The notes under the pieces were generated by a model that did no database searches, was not told the origin of the DNA, and was given only the letters and a program-made list of their open reading frames with translations. DNA of 64,000 bases from Actinobacteria bacterium OK074 (GTDB taxonomy: Bacteria; Actinomycetota; Actinomycetes; Streptomycetales; Streptomycetaceae): positions 16,512 through 80,511 of the forward strand of contig LJCV01000247.1 in assembly GCA_001298575.1 (NCBI GenBank), in the 5' to 3' direction. A program made the position numbers and the translations under genes. Numbering within the stretch: the stretch's first letter is position 1; every line of letters begins with the position of its first letter. Positions 54,697 to 63,180 of this stretch are shown piece after piece.

Positions 54697-56853
54697 TCAG
54701 TCCGCCGTAGGCACCCGCGCCCCGAACTGATCCGCCTGGAGCGCGTACAACTCCGCGTAGATCCCGCCCGTGGCCAGCAGTTCGTCCGGAGTGCCGGACT
54801 CCGCGAGGCGGCCCTGGTCCAGGACGTGCACCAGGTCGGCGTGGCGGACCGAGGCCAGCCGGTGGGTGATGAGGACAACCGTCTGGCCGGTGCCCGCCAG
54901 CGACCGGATCTTCTCGAAGACCTCCAGTTCGGCGCGGGCGTCCAGCGCCGCCGTCGGTTCGTCCACGATCAGGATGTGCCCGCGCCGGTGCGCCGCCCGC
55001 GCGATGCCGAGGCGCTGCCACTGGCCGCCGGACAGTTCGTGTCCGCCGCTGAAGCCGCGCCCGAGGAGCGTGTCCAGCCCCCGCGGCAGATCGGCGATGA
55101 CCTCCTCCGCCCCGGCCCGGTCGACCGCCTCGCCCACGCGTTCGTCGGTGACCGGCGCCGACGGCCGCCCGATGGCCACGTTCACGCGGGCCGTGAACGG
55201 CCACCGCTTGAAGTCCTGCGCCACCATCGCGATACGTTCGGCGAGTTGACGCCGGTCGGCGCCCGCCGCGTCGACGTCGTCCCACAGGATCCGGCCGCCG
55301 TCGGGCGCGTAGAGCCCGGCGAGCAGCTTCACCAGCGTCGTCTTGCCGGAGCCGTTCTCGCCGACGAGGGCCACGATCTTCCCGAGCGGCAGCGTGAGCG
55401 TGACGTCCTTGAGGGCGGGGCGACTTGAGGTGCCAGGGTAGGTGAACGTGACGTTCTCGAACCGGATCTCGCGCGGTTCGGCGGGCAGCGGAGCACCCCC
55501 CTCCGGGATCGCGCGCTCGGCCGCCTCGACGTACAGCCGCTGGAGATCGCCCACGAACAGGGCTTCCTCGTGCAGGGAGTTGAGTTCGAGGACGAGCGTG
55601 TCGAGGTTCGCGGAACCGGTCCGGATCGCGATGACCGCGGTGCCCGCCACCGACAGGGCCATCGAGCCGGTCAGCAGCAGCGCGCCGAGCGTCGCGTACG
55701 TCGCCACCGTCGCGAGCCCCGTCCAGGCCGCCGCGAACAGGCCGGTACGGGCCGCGAGTTTGGCCAGCCGGGCCTGTTCCAGCTCGGCCGTCTCCGCCAT
55801 CGCGTGGAAGTGGTGCAGCAGGAAGGGCCCCACCCCGTGCACCCGGATCTCCGGGGCCGCCGCCGGTTCGATGAGCAGGCTGCCGAGCAGGTGGCCGGCC
55901 CGGGCGTGCTGCACCCAGGCGTGGTACGACTCGTAGCGGCGCCGGGCGATCGTCAGCGAACTCCACGCGCTCGGCAGGGTCATCGTCACGAGCAGGGGCA
56001 GCAGCGCCGGGTGCAGCACGGTGAGCACACCGGCCGCCGCGGTCAGCGAGATCATCGCGTTCACGACCCGGGTGGCGATCGCGATCATGCGGCGCGCCGA
56101 GGAGGCGCCGTACTGCGCGGTGTCGAGCAGCTTGTGGAAGGCGTCGTCCTCGATCGCGGAGAGTTCGACGGCCGCCGCCCGCTCCAGGTACAGCTCGGTC
56201 GCCACCCGCTCCACCTTCGGTTCGAGGCGCCCGGTGGCGTACGTCGACGCGGCCCGCAGCAGCGCGGTCAGCAGCATCACGGCGGCCACCGTCACCAGCG
56301 CCGGGACCGCGTCGCGCAGCCGGTCCTGGACGGTGCCGCCCGCGATCAGCCGCGTCAGCACGGAGTTGACGGCGAGCAGGCTCACCGCCTGGGCCACGCC
56401 CCGCGTGATCTCGGAGGTCAGGACGATCCGGGCGGCGGACCGGTCCGCCTGCCAGGCCAGCCGGAAGCTGGACGCGAGGAGCGCGGGCAGCCGGGTGACC
56501 ATGGCGCGGAAACCCATCTCCAGGAACGCGCCGGAGTGCCGGGACCAGCCCATGTCGTAGCGGAGGGGGCCGCCGAAGAGGAGGGATTCGGAGGGGGACT
56601 CTGTTGCCTCGTCGTTGGTTGCTTTGCCGTTGGCTGTCTTGTCGTTGACTGCTTTGTTGTTGACTGCTTTGTCGTTGGTGCCCGCCGCCTTGGCGCCGGC
56701 GCTGTCTGCCCGACCGCCGTCCGCCGCAGCGGACCGGTGCTTCCTCGCCAACGCCGACCTCCCCCGAACTCCGAACTCCGAACTCCGAACTCCGCACGCC
56801 GAACGTCGCATGTCGCACGCCGAACACCCCATACCGGCCTGGGAGTTCGGCAT
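54697..56853 (-). CDS. ABC exporter, fused permease and ATPase
   Basis: Half-transporter of the ABC-B type. The membrane domain (about 150-440 from the start) has ~6 helices. The ATPase has Walker A VGENGSGKTT, Q-loop AQDFKRW, signature ELSGGQWQRLGIARA and Walker B ILIVDEPTAALDA. Its substrate (peptide, lipid or antibiotic) is unknown. Homology starts at about SESLLFGGPLRYD; the N-terminal ~80 residues before it are low-complexity, with (xNxKA)5 pentapeptides and 7-bp DNA repeats. The start is uncertain (56853, 56832 or 56811; frame open to 56985). Confidence 0.85.
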   Translation of the reverse strand: MPNSQAGMGCSACDMRRSACGVRSSEFGVRGRSALARKHRSAAADGGRADSAGAKAAGTNDKAVNNKAVNDKTANGKATNDEATESPSESLLFGGPLRYDMGWSRHSGAFLEMGFRAMVTRLPALLASSFRLAWQADRSAARIVLTSEITRGVAQAVSLLAVNSVLTRLIAGGTVQDRLRDAVPALVTVAAVMLLTALLRAASTYATGRLEPKVERVATELYLERAAAVELSAIEDDAFHKLLDTAQYGASSARRMIAIATRVVNAMISLTAAAGVLTVLHPALLPLLVTMTLPSAWSSLTIARRRYESYHAWVQHARAGHLLGSLLIEPAAAPEIRVHGVGPFLLHHFHAMAETAELEQARLAKLAARTGLFAAAWTGLATVATYATLGALLLTGSMALSVAGTAVIAIRTGSANLDTLVLELNSLHEEALFVGDLQRLYVEAAERAIPEGGAPLPAEPREIRFENVTFTYPGTSSRPALKDVTLTLPLGKIVALVGENGSGKTTLVKLLAGLYAPDGGRILWDDVDAAGADRRQLAERIAMVAQDFKRWPFTARVNVAIGRPSAPVTDERVGEAVDRAGAEEVIADLPRGLDTLLGRGFSGGHELSGGQWQRLGIARAAHRRGHILIVDEPTAALDARAELEVFEKIRSLAGTGQTVVLITHRLASVRHADLVHVLDQGRLAESGTPDELLATGGIYAELYALQADQFGARVPTAD
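56605..56679. repeat. 15-bp repeats encoding xNxKA pentapeptides
   Basis: Five degenerate 15-bp units (minus strand TNDKA, VNNKA, VNDKT, ANGKA, TNDEA) lie in frame near the N-terminus of the ABC exporter. Their AT content is well above that of the surrounding DNA. Confidence 0.85.
56764..56791. repeat. four exact 7-bp repeats
   Basis: CCGAACT is repeated four times in tandem inside the 5' part of the ABC exporter's open frame. As the unit is not a multiple of three, a change in copy number would shift the frame for any start upstream of it. Confidence 0.9.
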
Positions 56854-57012
56854 GTGACGGTGGACGACGGCCACTATCGCGGGAACCGCGCCGACCGGGC
56901 AGGGCGCACGGAGGGACGGCGCCGCGTACGCGGGCGCACCACCCCCGATACCGTCGCGCGACCACCCTCGTCCGCGCGCCGTCACGCGTCGGAGCGCCCC
57001 CTCACGCGCGCC

Positions 57013-57678
57013 CTACGCGCTGACCGGCCGCGACCACGTGGGCGTCGTCCCCGTCGCCCGGCACAGCGCCAGGTAGAGGGGGATCGGCGGGGTGTACGGC
57101 AGCGTGCCGTCGGGACGGTGCACGAGCCGGAGGGCGCCGGGCGCGCGCAGCCCGGCGGGTACCACCACCGCGCCCGGAACGTACCGGGCGGGTTCCGGCC
57201 ACTCCAGGGCGACGTCGGAGTCGGCGGGCACGATCCACCACCAGTGCGTCCGGTCGGTGTACACACAGCCCGTGCGCGGCAGCCGCGGCATCAGCAGCGG
57301 GCCGAGGCGGGCGGGCACCTCCACGGCGTCGCAGCCGAGGGGGAGGGTCATGTCCTCGGGTATGGGGAGCCGACCGCGGGTGCGCAGCCGGCGTTCGACG
57401 CGGGCCAGGGTGTCCAGGGTCAGGGTGCTGGGACCACCGGGCCCCGGCGGCGCCGTACGCCTTACGGTTCCGCCCGCGTCCGAAGAGCTCCTGCCCGCGC
57501 CCGAAGCGCTCCGGCTCGTACCCGAAGCGCTCCTGCCCGCACCCGAAGGGATCCGGCTCATATCCGAACGCCCCCAGGTCCCCCAGGTCCCCCAGGTCCC
57601 CCAGGTCCCCCAGGTCCCCCGCGTCGCTCCCCGTGGTCCCGGCGTCCCTTGCGGACCGCCGTCGTCCGTCACACCCAT
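57013..57678 (-). CDS. hypothetical protein coupled to the RsbW-like ATPase gene
   Basis: 221 residues, family not recognised. A low-complexity N-terminus (five Thr-Trp-Gly repeats from 9-bp DNA units, then Ser/Ala/Gly-rich repeats) precedes a globular C-terminal domain (ARVERRLRTRGRLPIPEDM, RTGCVYTDRTHWWWIVP and PIPLYLALCRATG). The ATG at 57678 overlaps the stop codon of the upstream ATPase gene by ten bases, which supports this start and a common transcript. Genes of this type sit beside Scr1/DUF397 clusters in streptomycetes, but I cannot give a function. Confidence 0.65.
   Translation of the reverse strand: MGVTDDGGPQGTPGPRGATRGTWGTWGTWGTWGTWGRSDMSRIPSGAGRSASGTSRSASGAGRSSSDAGGTVRRTAPPGPGGPSTLTLDTLARVERRLRTRGRLPIPEDMTLPLGCDAVEVPARLGPLLMPRLPRTGCVYTDRTHWWWIVPADSDVALEWPEPARYVPGAVVVPAGLRAPGALRLVHRPDGTLPYTPPIPLYLALCRATGTTPTWSRPVSA
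57571..57615. repeat. five exact 9-bp repeats
   Basis: CCCCCAGGT occurs five times in tandem, encoding a Thr-Trp-Gly run on the minus strand in the hypothetical gene. Being a multiple of three, copy-number change would alter length only. Confidence 0.93.
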
Positions 57679-58451
57679 TCGGCCCCCGTCCCCCGTAGCG
57701 CTTCGATTCCCGTGAGTGCTCTCGTGGTGCCCCGGTCGCGGACGGCCGACGGCTTCACGACCGGTGGCTTCTTCGTACCCCAGCCGGGGTCGGCGCTCCA
57801 CGCGCGCCCGGTGTTCTCCAGCGGGCTGCGGTCGTGCTGCCCGTCGTAGGACCTGTCGCCGGAACGCGACAGGTCCCCGGCGCGGGCGGTGGGACCCAAG
57901 GGGTCCGCGGCCCGTTCCGGAGCGGCCGGAACCGGCCCCCCGCCCCGTTCCCGTTCCCCTTCACCGCGGTGCAGTTCCGCCCATACCAGCAGCCCGGGTC
58001 CCGCCTCGTGCGCACCCCAGGCGCGGCACAGGGCGTCGACGAGGAGCAGTCCCCTCCCGCGCTCCTCCGCCGACCGCCGCCGCGCCGGGTGCCCGTCGCC
58101 GGGGGTGGCACCGGAGGCGCAGCCCTCGTCGTGCACGGCTATGCGCACCAGTTCGGTCTCTTCGCTGTCGTGCAGCTCGCACACGACGTGTTCGCTCGCG
58201 GTGTGCACGATCGCGTTGGTGACCAGCTCGGACACGACGAGTTCGGCCGAGTCGCGGGTGTCCGGGCAGACCTGCCAGTGCGCGAGCCGGTCGCGGGTCA
58301 CCTGCCGGGCCCGGGCCACGGACGCGGGGTGCGCGGCCAGCTCGAAGCGGAACCGGCGTCCGGGCGCCGCGCCGGAGCCCGCCCCGGGGGCGGCACACAG
58401 GCCGGGCCGGTCCTCGGCATCTGTTCCACGTGGCGCGGGCGGCGGAGTCAC
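57669..58451 (-). CDS. RsbW-like ATP-binding protein (HATPase, anti-sigma factor family)
   Basis: 260 residues. The N-terminal half is a GHKL ATPase of the streptomycete anti-sigma/regulatory kinase family: SAELVVSELVTNAIVH (N box), VHDEGC (G1 region) and GRGLLLVDALCRAWG (G2). The C-terminal ~110 residues are a charged Pro/Gly-rich tail with no recognisable domain. It probably binds or phosphorylates a regulatory protein. Start is GTG at 58451 with GGGGAG 11 bases away; GTG at 58460 is also possible. Divergent from the HTH/DUF5753 gene, as is usual for these clusters. Confidence 0.82.
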   Translation of the reverse strand: MTPPPAPRGTDAEDRPGLCAAPGAGSGAAPGRRFRFELAAHPASVARARQVTRDRLAHWQVCPDTRDSAELVVSELVTNAIVHTASEHVVCELHDSEETELVRIAVHDEGCASGATPGDGHPARRRSAEERGRGLLLVDALCRAWGAHEAGPGLLVWAELHRGEGERERGGGPVPAAPERAADPLGPTARAGDLSRSGDRSYDGQHDRSPLENTGRAWSADPGWGTKKPPVVKPSAVRDRGTTRALTGIEALRGTGAEWV

Positions 58452-58491
58452 GCTTGCCACTATCTCCCCGGCGTGAACACTTGGCAAGAGT

Positions 58492-58512
58492 CACTCTGAA
58501 AAATGCAGAGTG
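58492..58512. promoter_or_regulatory. inverted repeat in the Scr1-type divergent promoter
   Basis: CACTCTG-AAAAATG-CAGAGTG, a perfect 7-bp inverted repeat with an AT-rich 7-base spacer. It lies between the divergent ATPase and HTH genes, in a patch far AT-richer than its surroundings. TTGGCA at 58481 may be part of a promoter. It probably binds the HTH protein. Confidence 0.65.
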
Positions 58513-58712
58513 CTGTGTGACTATGCCAGGGCGCGTGGCACACTGCTCGCAACAGCACACCGGGCGACGCCGGTCGGGAACCCCCCCGAGTCTCCGTACG
58601 CCCGCGAACAGGCGCCGACCGTGCGCGAGTTCGCGGACGGGCGGGGTACCCGGGAGGGAGCCCGGACGGCGCCGCGCATGCTGCTGTCCGGACAGTCCAG
58701 GTGGAGGTGCGA

Positions 58713-59582
58713 GTGAGCGAGCCGCGGTCCGCGCCGACGGTCGGCCAGGTCGTTCTCGGCCGACGCCTCTACGACCTGCGCGAGCACGCCGGTCTCAAGC
58801 GCGAGGAGGCCGCCCGCATCCTGCGCGTCGCCCCCGCCACCGTCCGCCGGATGGAGATGGCCGAGGTCGCGCTCAAGATCCCGTACCTCCAACTGCTGTT
58901 GCGGGCCTACGGCGTGAGCGACGAGGAGGGCGAGGCGTTCGTCCGGCTCGCCGAGGAGGCCAACAAGCCCGGCTGGTGGCAGCGTTTCCACGACGTGCTG
59001 CCGGGCTGGTTCTCGATGCACGTCAGCCTGGAGGGCGCGGCCGTCCTCATCCGTTCCTACGAACCGCACTTCGTCCCCGGACTGCTCCAGACCGAGGAGT
59101 ACGCCCGGGGTGTGCTCAGATCGGGCGCCGTCGGGCGGACCAGACCCGAGGACATCGAGCGCTACGTCGACCTGCGCATGCGGCGCCAGGAACTGCTCAC
59201 CCGCCCGGACGCGCCGACGTTCTGGGCGGTGGTGGACGAGACCGCGCTGCGCCGCCACGTCGGTGGCGACAACAGCGCCGCGGTGATGCGCGGGCAGCTC
59301 GACAAGCTGCTCCAGATGACCGAACTGCCCAACGTGACCTTCCAGTTGCTCCCGTTCTCGATGGGACCGCACCCGGGTACGTACGGGCCGTTCGTCATCT
59401 TCCGATTCCCCATGCCGGAACTCCCCGACATGGTTTACAGCGAGTACCTGACCGGCGCCGTCTATCTGGACGCACGCACCGAGGTGGCCACTCATCTCGA
59501 GGTCATGGACCGCATGGCGGCTCAGGCCGCTACGGCACAACGCACGAAGGAGATCCTCCGGGATCTTCGCAAGGAGCTGTGA
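58713..59582 (+). CDS. HTH transcriptional regulator with DUF5753 (Scr1/WhiJ-like)
   Basis: 289 residues: an XRE-type helix-turn-helix (about 12-70: LGRRLYDLREHAGLKREEAARIL, VRRMEMAEV) followed by DUF5753 (RSYEPHFVPGLLQTEEYARGVLR, PFVIFRFPMPELPDMVYSEYL). These proteins pair with a DUF397 protein and an RsbW-like ATPase in streptomycetes, some affecting development. The GTG at 58713 follows GGAGG with a 5-base spacer; a GTG at 58701 has no SD. The DUF397 gene starts immediately after its stop. Confidence 0.92.
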   Translation: MSEPRSAPTVGQVVLGRRLYDLREHAGLKREEAARILRVAPATVRRMEMAEVALKIPYLQLLLRAYGVSDEEGEAFVRLAEEANKPGWWQRFHDVLPGWFSMHVSLEGAAVLIRSYEPHFVPGLLQTEEYARGVLRSGAVGRTRPEDIERYVDLRMRRQELLTRPDAPTFWAVVDETALRRHVGGDNSAAVMRGQLDKLLQMTELPNVTFQLLPFSMGPHPGTYGPFVIFRFPMPELPDMVYSEYLTGAVYLDARTEVATHLEVMDRMAAQAATAQRTKEILRDLRKEL

Positions 59583-59879
59583 ATGGAACGCATTCAACTC
59601 GGCCTTACGGACCGCGCGGAGCGCTCGGACCGGATGGCCTCACGCATGCGCGTGTACAACGGCATGCCCGCCCGCGAACTGGGCAGCGAAGGCTGGCACA
59701 AGCCGTGGAGCGGAGGCAACGGCGGCAACTGCCTGGAGGCGATGAAACTCGCCGACGGTCGCATAGCCGTACGCCAGTCCACCGACCCGGACGGGCCCGC
59801 ACTGATCTACACCACTGATGAGATGACCGCGTTCATCGAAGGGGCCAAGGCGGGTGAGGCGGACTTCCTGCTGTCCTGA
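59583..59879 (+). CDS. DUF397 family protein
   Basis: 98 residues with the DUF397 core WHKPWSGGNGGNCLEAMKLADGR (shown in part), VRQSTDPDGPALIYTTDEMTAFIEGAKAGEADFLL. Typical DUF397 proteins are about 65 residues; here ~33 extra residues precede the core. It is thought to act as the partner or antagonist of the adjacent HTH protein. The ATG directly follows the regulator's TGA with no gap, so expression is coupled. Confidence 0.92.
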   Translation: MERIQLGLTDRAERSDRMASRMRVYNGMPARELGSEGWHKPWSGGNGGNCLEAMKLADGRIAVRQSTDPDGPALIYTTDEMTAFIEGAKAGEADFLLS

Positions 59880-59889
59880 GCGTGCCCGT

Positions 59890-59915
59890 GTCGGCCCGAG
59901 CCGACCGGTTGTTTT
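59890..59915 (+). terminator. terminator after DUF397
   Basis: GTCGGC-CCGA-GCCGAC hairpin (59890-59905), followed by CGGTTGTTTT, begins 11 bases after the DUF397 stop. Short stem but with a T-rich tail. Confidence 0.65.
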
Positions 59916-59961
59916 AGCTTCACCGGCTTTTGGCTTTTTGGCTTTTGCCCCGGTCTTAATG

Positions 59962-59990
59962 TTCCAGTCTGAAGATATTCCAGTCTGAAG
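59962..59990. repeat. 13-bp direct repeat with 16-bp period
   Basis: TTCCAGTCTGAAG occurs at 59962-59974 and 59978-59990, separated by ATA, in an AT-richer gap between the DUF397 and phosphatase 3' ends. Confidence 0.8.
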
Positions 59991-60111
59991 GTGATCGCGG
60001 CTGTGGCCCGGGTGCCGTTATGGCGGACCCGGGCCACTCGCATGTCCGTTCCCGCGGGTCCGAATGGTGTTCCCGTGGATGCGGGTTGATGCGGGCTGGT
60101 GTGGGCTGGTC

Positions 60112-60822
60112 CTACAACCAACTCATCATCCGGCGCGGCGCGTCCACCAGGCGGCTGATCGCGACCACCACGATCGGCGGCTGGTCCGCGTCGGTGCGCC
60201 GCAGCGACAGGCCGTAGTAGATCTGCTCGATCGACGGCGGCCCCACCGCGAGGTTGCGCCACACCGCGCTCTGGGGCGACACCCGCTGCGTCTGCACGAG
60301 ATACGCCGCCGCCATCGTCCCCGTACGCCCCACACCGGCACCGCAGTGCACGAACACCGGCCCGGGGGCGTCCGCGACCACGGACAGGAAGCGCTGGACC
60401 TGCGCCTCGGTGGGCGTCTGCCCGTCCCGGATCGGCAGCCGTACGACGGTGAGCCCGGCCTTCACGGGCTCGGCGAGCTGCGCCGCGCTCAGGTCCTCGG
60501 CGCGCAGGTCCACGACCGTGGTGAAGCCGAGCCGGGCCAGCTCCCGGTACCCCTGCGGCGAGGGCGCCGCGCCTCGCGACAGCTTGCCGCGGTCGCCCAC
60601 GGCCTCGAAGTGGCTGATGCCCGTCACGTTCTGCGGGTGCACCGACGTCGGGGTGTCCTCCCGGGCCGCGTACGACAGCGCCAGCACGCCGAGCGAACCG
60701 GTCGCCCAGAGGGCGAGATAGCCGATGGTGACGCCGAGCACGACACGCAGCATCCGCACCCGCCATCTGCGGCCGGGCGGGAGGGCGAGTGGGGGCGTCG
60801 GCAGGGGAGCTGCGAGAGACAT
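60112..60822 (-). CDS. membrane-anchored protein tyrosine / dual-specificity phosphatase
   Basis: 236 residues. One N-terminal helix (MLRVVLGVTIGYLALWATGSLGVLALSY, about 24-51) anchors a phosphatase domain. The catalytic loop is HCGAGVGRTG with Cys160, and the general acid is likely Asp133 in IRDGQTP. The sequence (NVTGISHFEAVGDRGKLSRGAAPS) fits the DSP/cyclin-dependent-kinase-inhibitor-3-like group. Depending on topology the domain may face outside. Start ATG at 60822; an upstream start at 60855 adds 11 residues. Confidence 0.85.
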   Translation of the reverse strand: MSLAAPLPTPPLALPPGRRWRVRMLRVVLGVTIGYLALWATGSLGVLALSYAAREDTPTSVHPQNVTGISHFEAVGDRGKLSRGAAPSPQGYRELARLGFTTVVDLRAEDLSAAQLAEPVKAGLTVVRLPIRDGQTPTEAQVQRFLSVVADAPGPVFVHCGAGVGRTGTMAAAYLVQTQRVSPQSAVWRNLAVGPPSIEQIYYGLSLRRTDADQPPIVVVAISRLVDAPRRMMSWL

Positions 60823-61192
60823 GGGCGACCCGGGGGTTGGGGACTGCGGGGGCAAGGGCGCTTGTGGATCGTAACCCGGGTTCGGGGAGGGCGTCTTGTC
60901 CGTGTACTGGGGGATTGAGGCTGACCAGGGGCTTTCCGTTTCGGTTGTGGGCGGGATCTCGGAGGTCGGTGGGTTTTCGTGCCGACGGGGGCGGTGTGCG
61001 AGGCGGGCCAGTCGGCGCAGTCGGGCGGGGGAGAGGGGGTGGGTTCTGTGCGCGGGGGTGCGGTTTTCACGAGGGGGAGGTGGCCTCCGGGGGTTCCGTC
61101 CGCAGGACCCGTCCCCGTCGGCTCGGTCGGTAACTCGTCCCCGGCTGCTCGCCGCTGACCAGCGTGTCCGGACCGCCCCGCACCGCGTTCAC
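60823..61192. other. region without intact gene
   Basis: About 370 bases, G-rich on the plus strand. I see no conserved coding sequence. It lies downstream (minus strand) of the decayed PEP/pyruvate-binding gene and may be scrambled remains of it, but nothing is recognisable. Confidence 0.55.
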
Positions 61193-61646
61193 CTACAACG
61201 GGTCGGTCCGCCCCGCCACGGGATCCGCGCCGAACATCACTCCGCCGAACATCACCCCGCCGGACCGCGACACCAGCATCGGCTGGACGAGCACGGCCAT
61301 CGGCGCCGTCGTACCGGCGGTCGGGCCGCCGCGCCGAGTCGAGCACCGTCCGTACCGCCCGGCGGAACTCCGGCCAGCCGCGTACGTCGAGCACCGAGTC
61401 GAACTGCCCCGCCGGCGACGACTCCGCCGTGTCCTCCCGCGGCGAGGAGGACCGGACGACGAGCGGCCGTACCCCGTCGTCGGACAGCTCCGCCCAGGCC
61501 CGGCGCAGACCGGCCGGAGGAGGGAACTCTCCGGCCGCCTCGACGCCGGCCGTTGTCTTCCTCGCGGCCGTCTTCCCGAGGACGGGACCGGCAGAGAGGG
61601 CGAGAACCAGTCCCCCAGGCGGTGGTGGGTGGGTGGCTGGTCGCAC
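61193..61646 (-). pseudogene. remnant of a PEP/pyruvate-binding (rifampin phosphotransferase-like) gene
   Basis: The frame from 61646 encodes PPGGLVLALSAGP, LRRAWAELSDDGVRPLVVRSSS, EDTAESSPAGQFDSVLDV and VRTVLDSAR, the ATP-grasp domain of PEP synthase/rifampin phosphotransferase proteins. The family sequence then continues in another frame from 61300 as MAVLVQPMLVSRSGGVMFG, with GVMFG duplicated by a 15-bp tandem repeat, then ADPVAGRTDPL and a TAG at 61193. The N-terminal GGKAANLG region and all of the central and histidine domains (roughly 650 residues or more) are missing. A frameshift between 61340 and 61300 plus large deletions make it non-functional. Confidence 0.78.
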
Positions 61647-61668
61647 CGTCAGTCGAGGGAGGGCCAGG

Positions 61669-63180
61669 TCAGGCGGTGAGCGGCCGGTCGTACGGCCCTA
61701 TCGGCGCCGGCAGCCGCGACGCCTCCCCCGTCAGATGCCGGTCCACCGCCGCCGCCACGGCCCGGCCCTCGGCGATTGCCCACACGACGAGCGACTGCCC
61801 GCGCGCCGCGTCCCCCGCGGCGAAGACCCTGGGAACGTTGGTCGCGAAGTGCGCGTCCCGCGTGATCGTGCCGCGGTCGTCGAGGGCGAGCCCGAGCTGG
61901 TCGATCAGCCCGTCACCGCGGTCGGGTCCGGAGAAACCGAGCGCGATCAGCACCATGTCGGCGGGCAGCACCCGCTCGGACCCCGACACCGGCTGCCGCC
62001 GCGCGTCCACCTCGACCAGGTGCAACTCCCGTACGTGCCCGACGTGCCCGCCGTGTCCGTCCGCCGTGTCTCCGGTGAAGCGCAGCGTCGACGCCGCGAA
62101 CAGCCGGGCGTCCGCGTCCGCCGCGGGTGCCGACTCCAGGTCGCGGGCCTCCTCGTGCGCGGCCGAGAGACGGTAGAGCCGCGGGTACGTCGGCCACGGG
62201 TCGCTGTCCTCGTCCCGCTCCGCCTCCGGCAGGGGGTAGATGTCGAGCTGGGTCACGGATGCGGCCCCCTCGCGCACCGCGGTCCCCAGACAGTCCGCCC
62301 CGGTGTCCCCGCCCCCGACGATCACGACGTGCTTCCCGGCCGCCGACAGCGGCGAGACCTCCAGATCCCCCTCGCAGACCCGGTCGGCCATCGGCAGGTA
62401 CTCCATCGCCTGGTGCACCCCGGCCAACTCCCGCCCCGGAACGTCGAGTTCGCGCCACGCCGTGGCACCTGTGGCGATGACGACGGCGTCGTAACGCGCC
62501 CGCAGGCCCTCCGCCCCGATGTCCCGGCCTATCCCCGTGGACGTACGGAACCTGGTGCCCTCCGCCCGCATCTGTTCGAGCCGCCGGTCGAGATGGCGCT
62601 TCTCCATCTTGAACGCCGGTATCCCGTACCGCAGCAGCCCGCCGATCCGGTCCGCCCGCTCGTACACCACCACCGTGTGCCCGGCCCGGGTGAGCTGTTG
62701 CGCGGCGGCGAGCCCGGTGGGTCCCGAGCCGACCACGGCGACGGTCCGCCCGGAGAGCCGCTCCGGCGGCCGCGGCGGCACGAACCCGTCCGCCCAGGCC
62801 CGGTCGGCGACGGCCACCTCGACGTTCTTGATGGTCACCGCGGGCTGGTTGATCGCGAGCACGCACCCCGCCTCGCACGGCGCCGGGCACAACCGCCCGG
62901 TGAACTCGGGGAAGTTGTTCGTGGCGTGCAGCCGGTCGCTCGCCGCCCGCCAGTCCTCGCGCGAGACCAGGTCGTTCCACTCGGGGATCAGGTTGCCGAG
63001 CGGGCAGGCGTCGTGGCAGAACGGGATCCCGCAGTCCATGCACCGGTCCGCCTGCCGGCTGATGATCGGCAGCAGTGCACCCGGAACATACACCTCGTCC
63101 CAGTCGCGAACCCGTTCCTCGACGGGCCTGCGCGGCCAGTCCTCGCGGGGCGTGGTGAGAAATCCCTTGGGGTCGGCCAT
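61669..63180 (-). CDS. gltD: glutamate synthase small subunit-type oxidoreductase (orphan)
   Basis: 503 residues. The N-terminal Fe-S domain has CMDCGIPFCHDACP (Cys 47, 50, 55, 59) and LCPAPCEAGC (98, 102, 106). The FAD domain has VVGSGPTGLAAAQQL and the NADPH domain IVGGGDTGADCLG, with a C-terminal FAATDAA-type motif VFAAGDAARGQSLV. In glutamate synthase it passes electrons from NADPH to the large subunit. No gltB is adjacent, so it is either a second, orphan copy or serves another partner. ATG at 63180 with GAGGA upstream. Confidence 0.88.
   Translation of the reverse strand: MADPKGFLTTPREDWPRRPVEERVRDWDEVYVPGALLPIISRQADRCMDCGIPFCHDACPLGNLIPEWNDLVSREDWRAASDRLHATNNFPEFTGRLCPAPCEAGCVLAINQPAVTIKNVEVAVADRAWADGFVPPRPPERLSGRTVAVVGSGPTGLAAAQQLTRAGHTVVVYERADRIGGLLRYGIPAFKMEKRHLDRRLEQMRAEGTRFRTSTGIGRDIGAEGLRARYDAVVIATGATAWRELDVPGRELAGVHQAMEYLPMADRVCEGDLEVSPLSAAGKHVVIVGGGDTGADCLGTAVREGAASVTQLDIYPLPEAERDEDSDPWPTYPRLYRLSAAHEEARDLESAPAADADARLFAASTLRFTGDTADGHGGHVGHVRELHLVEVDARRQPVSGSERVLPADMVLIALGFSGPDRGDGLIDQLGLALDDRGTITRDAHFATNVPRVFAAGDAARGQSLVVWAIAEGRAVAAAVDRHLTGEASRLPAPIGPYDRPLTA

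Noticed and set aside
61669..61700. Mobile element explaining the decayed PEP/pyruvate-binding gene
   Set aside because: No transposase, terminal inverted repeat or target duplication is visible around 60.8-61.7 kb; simple deletions suffice.
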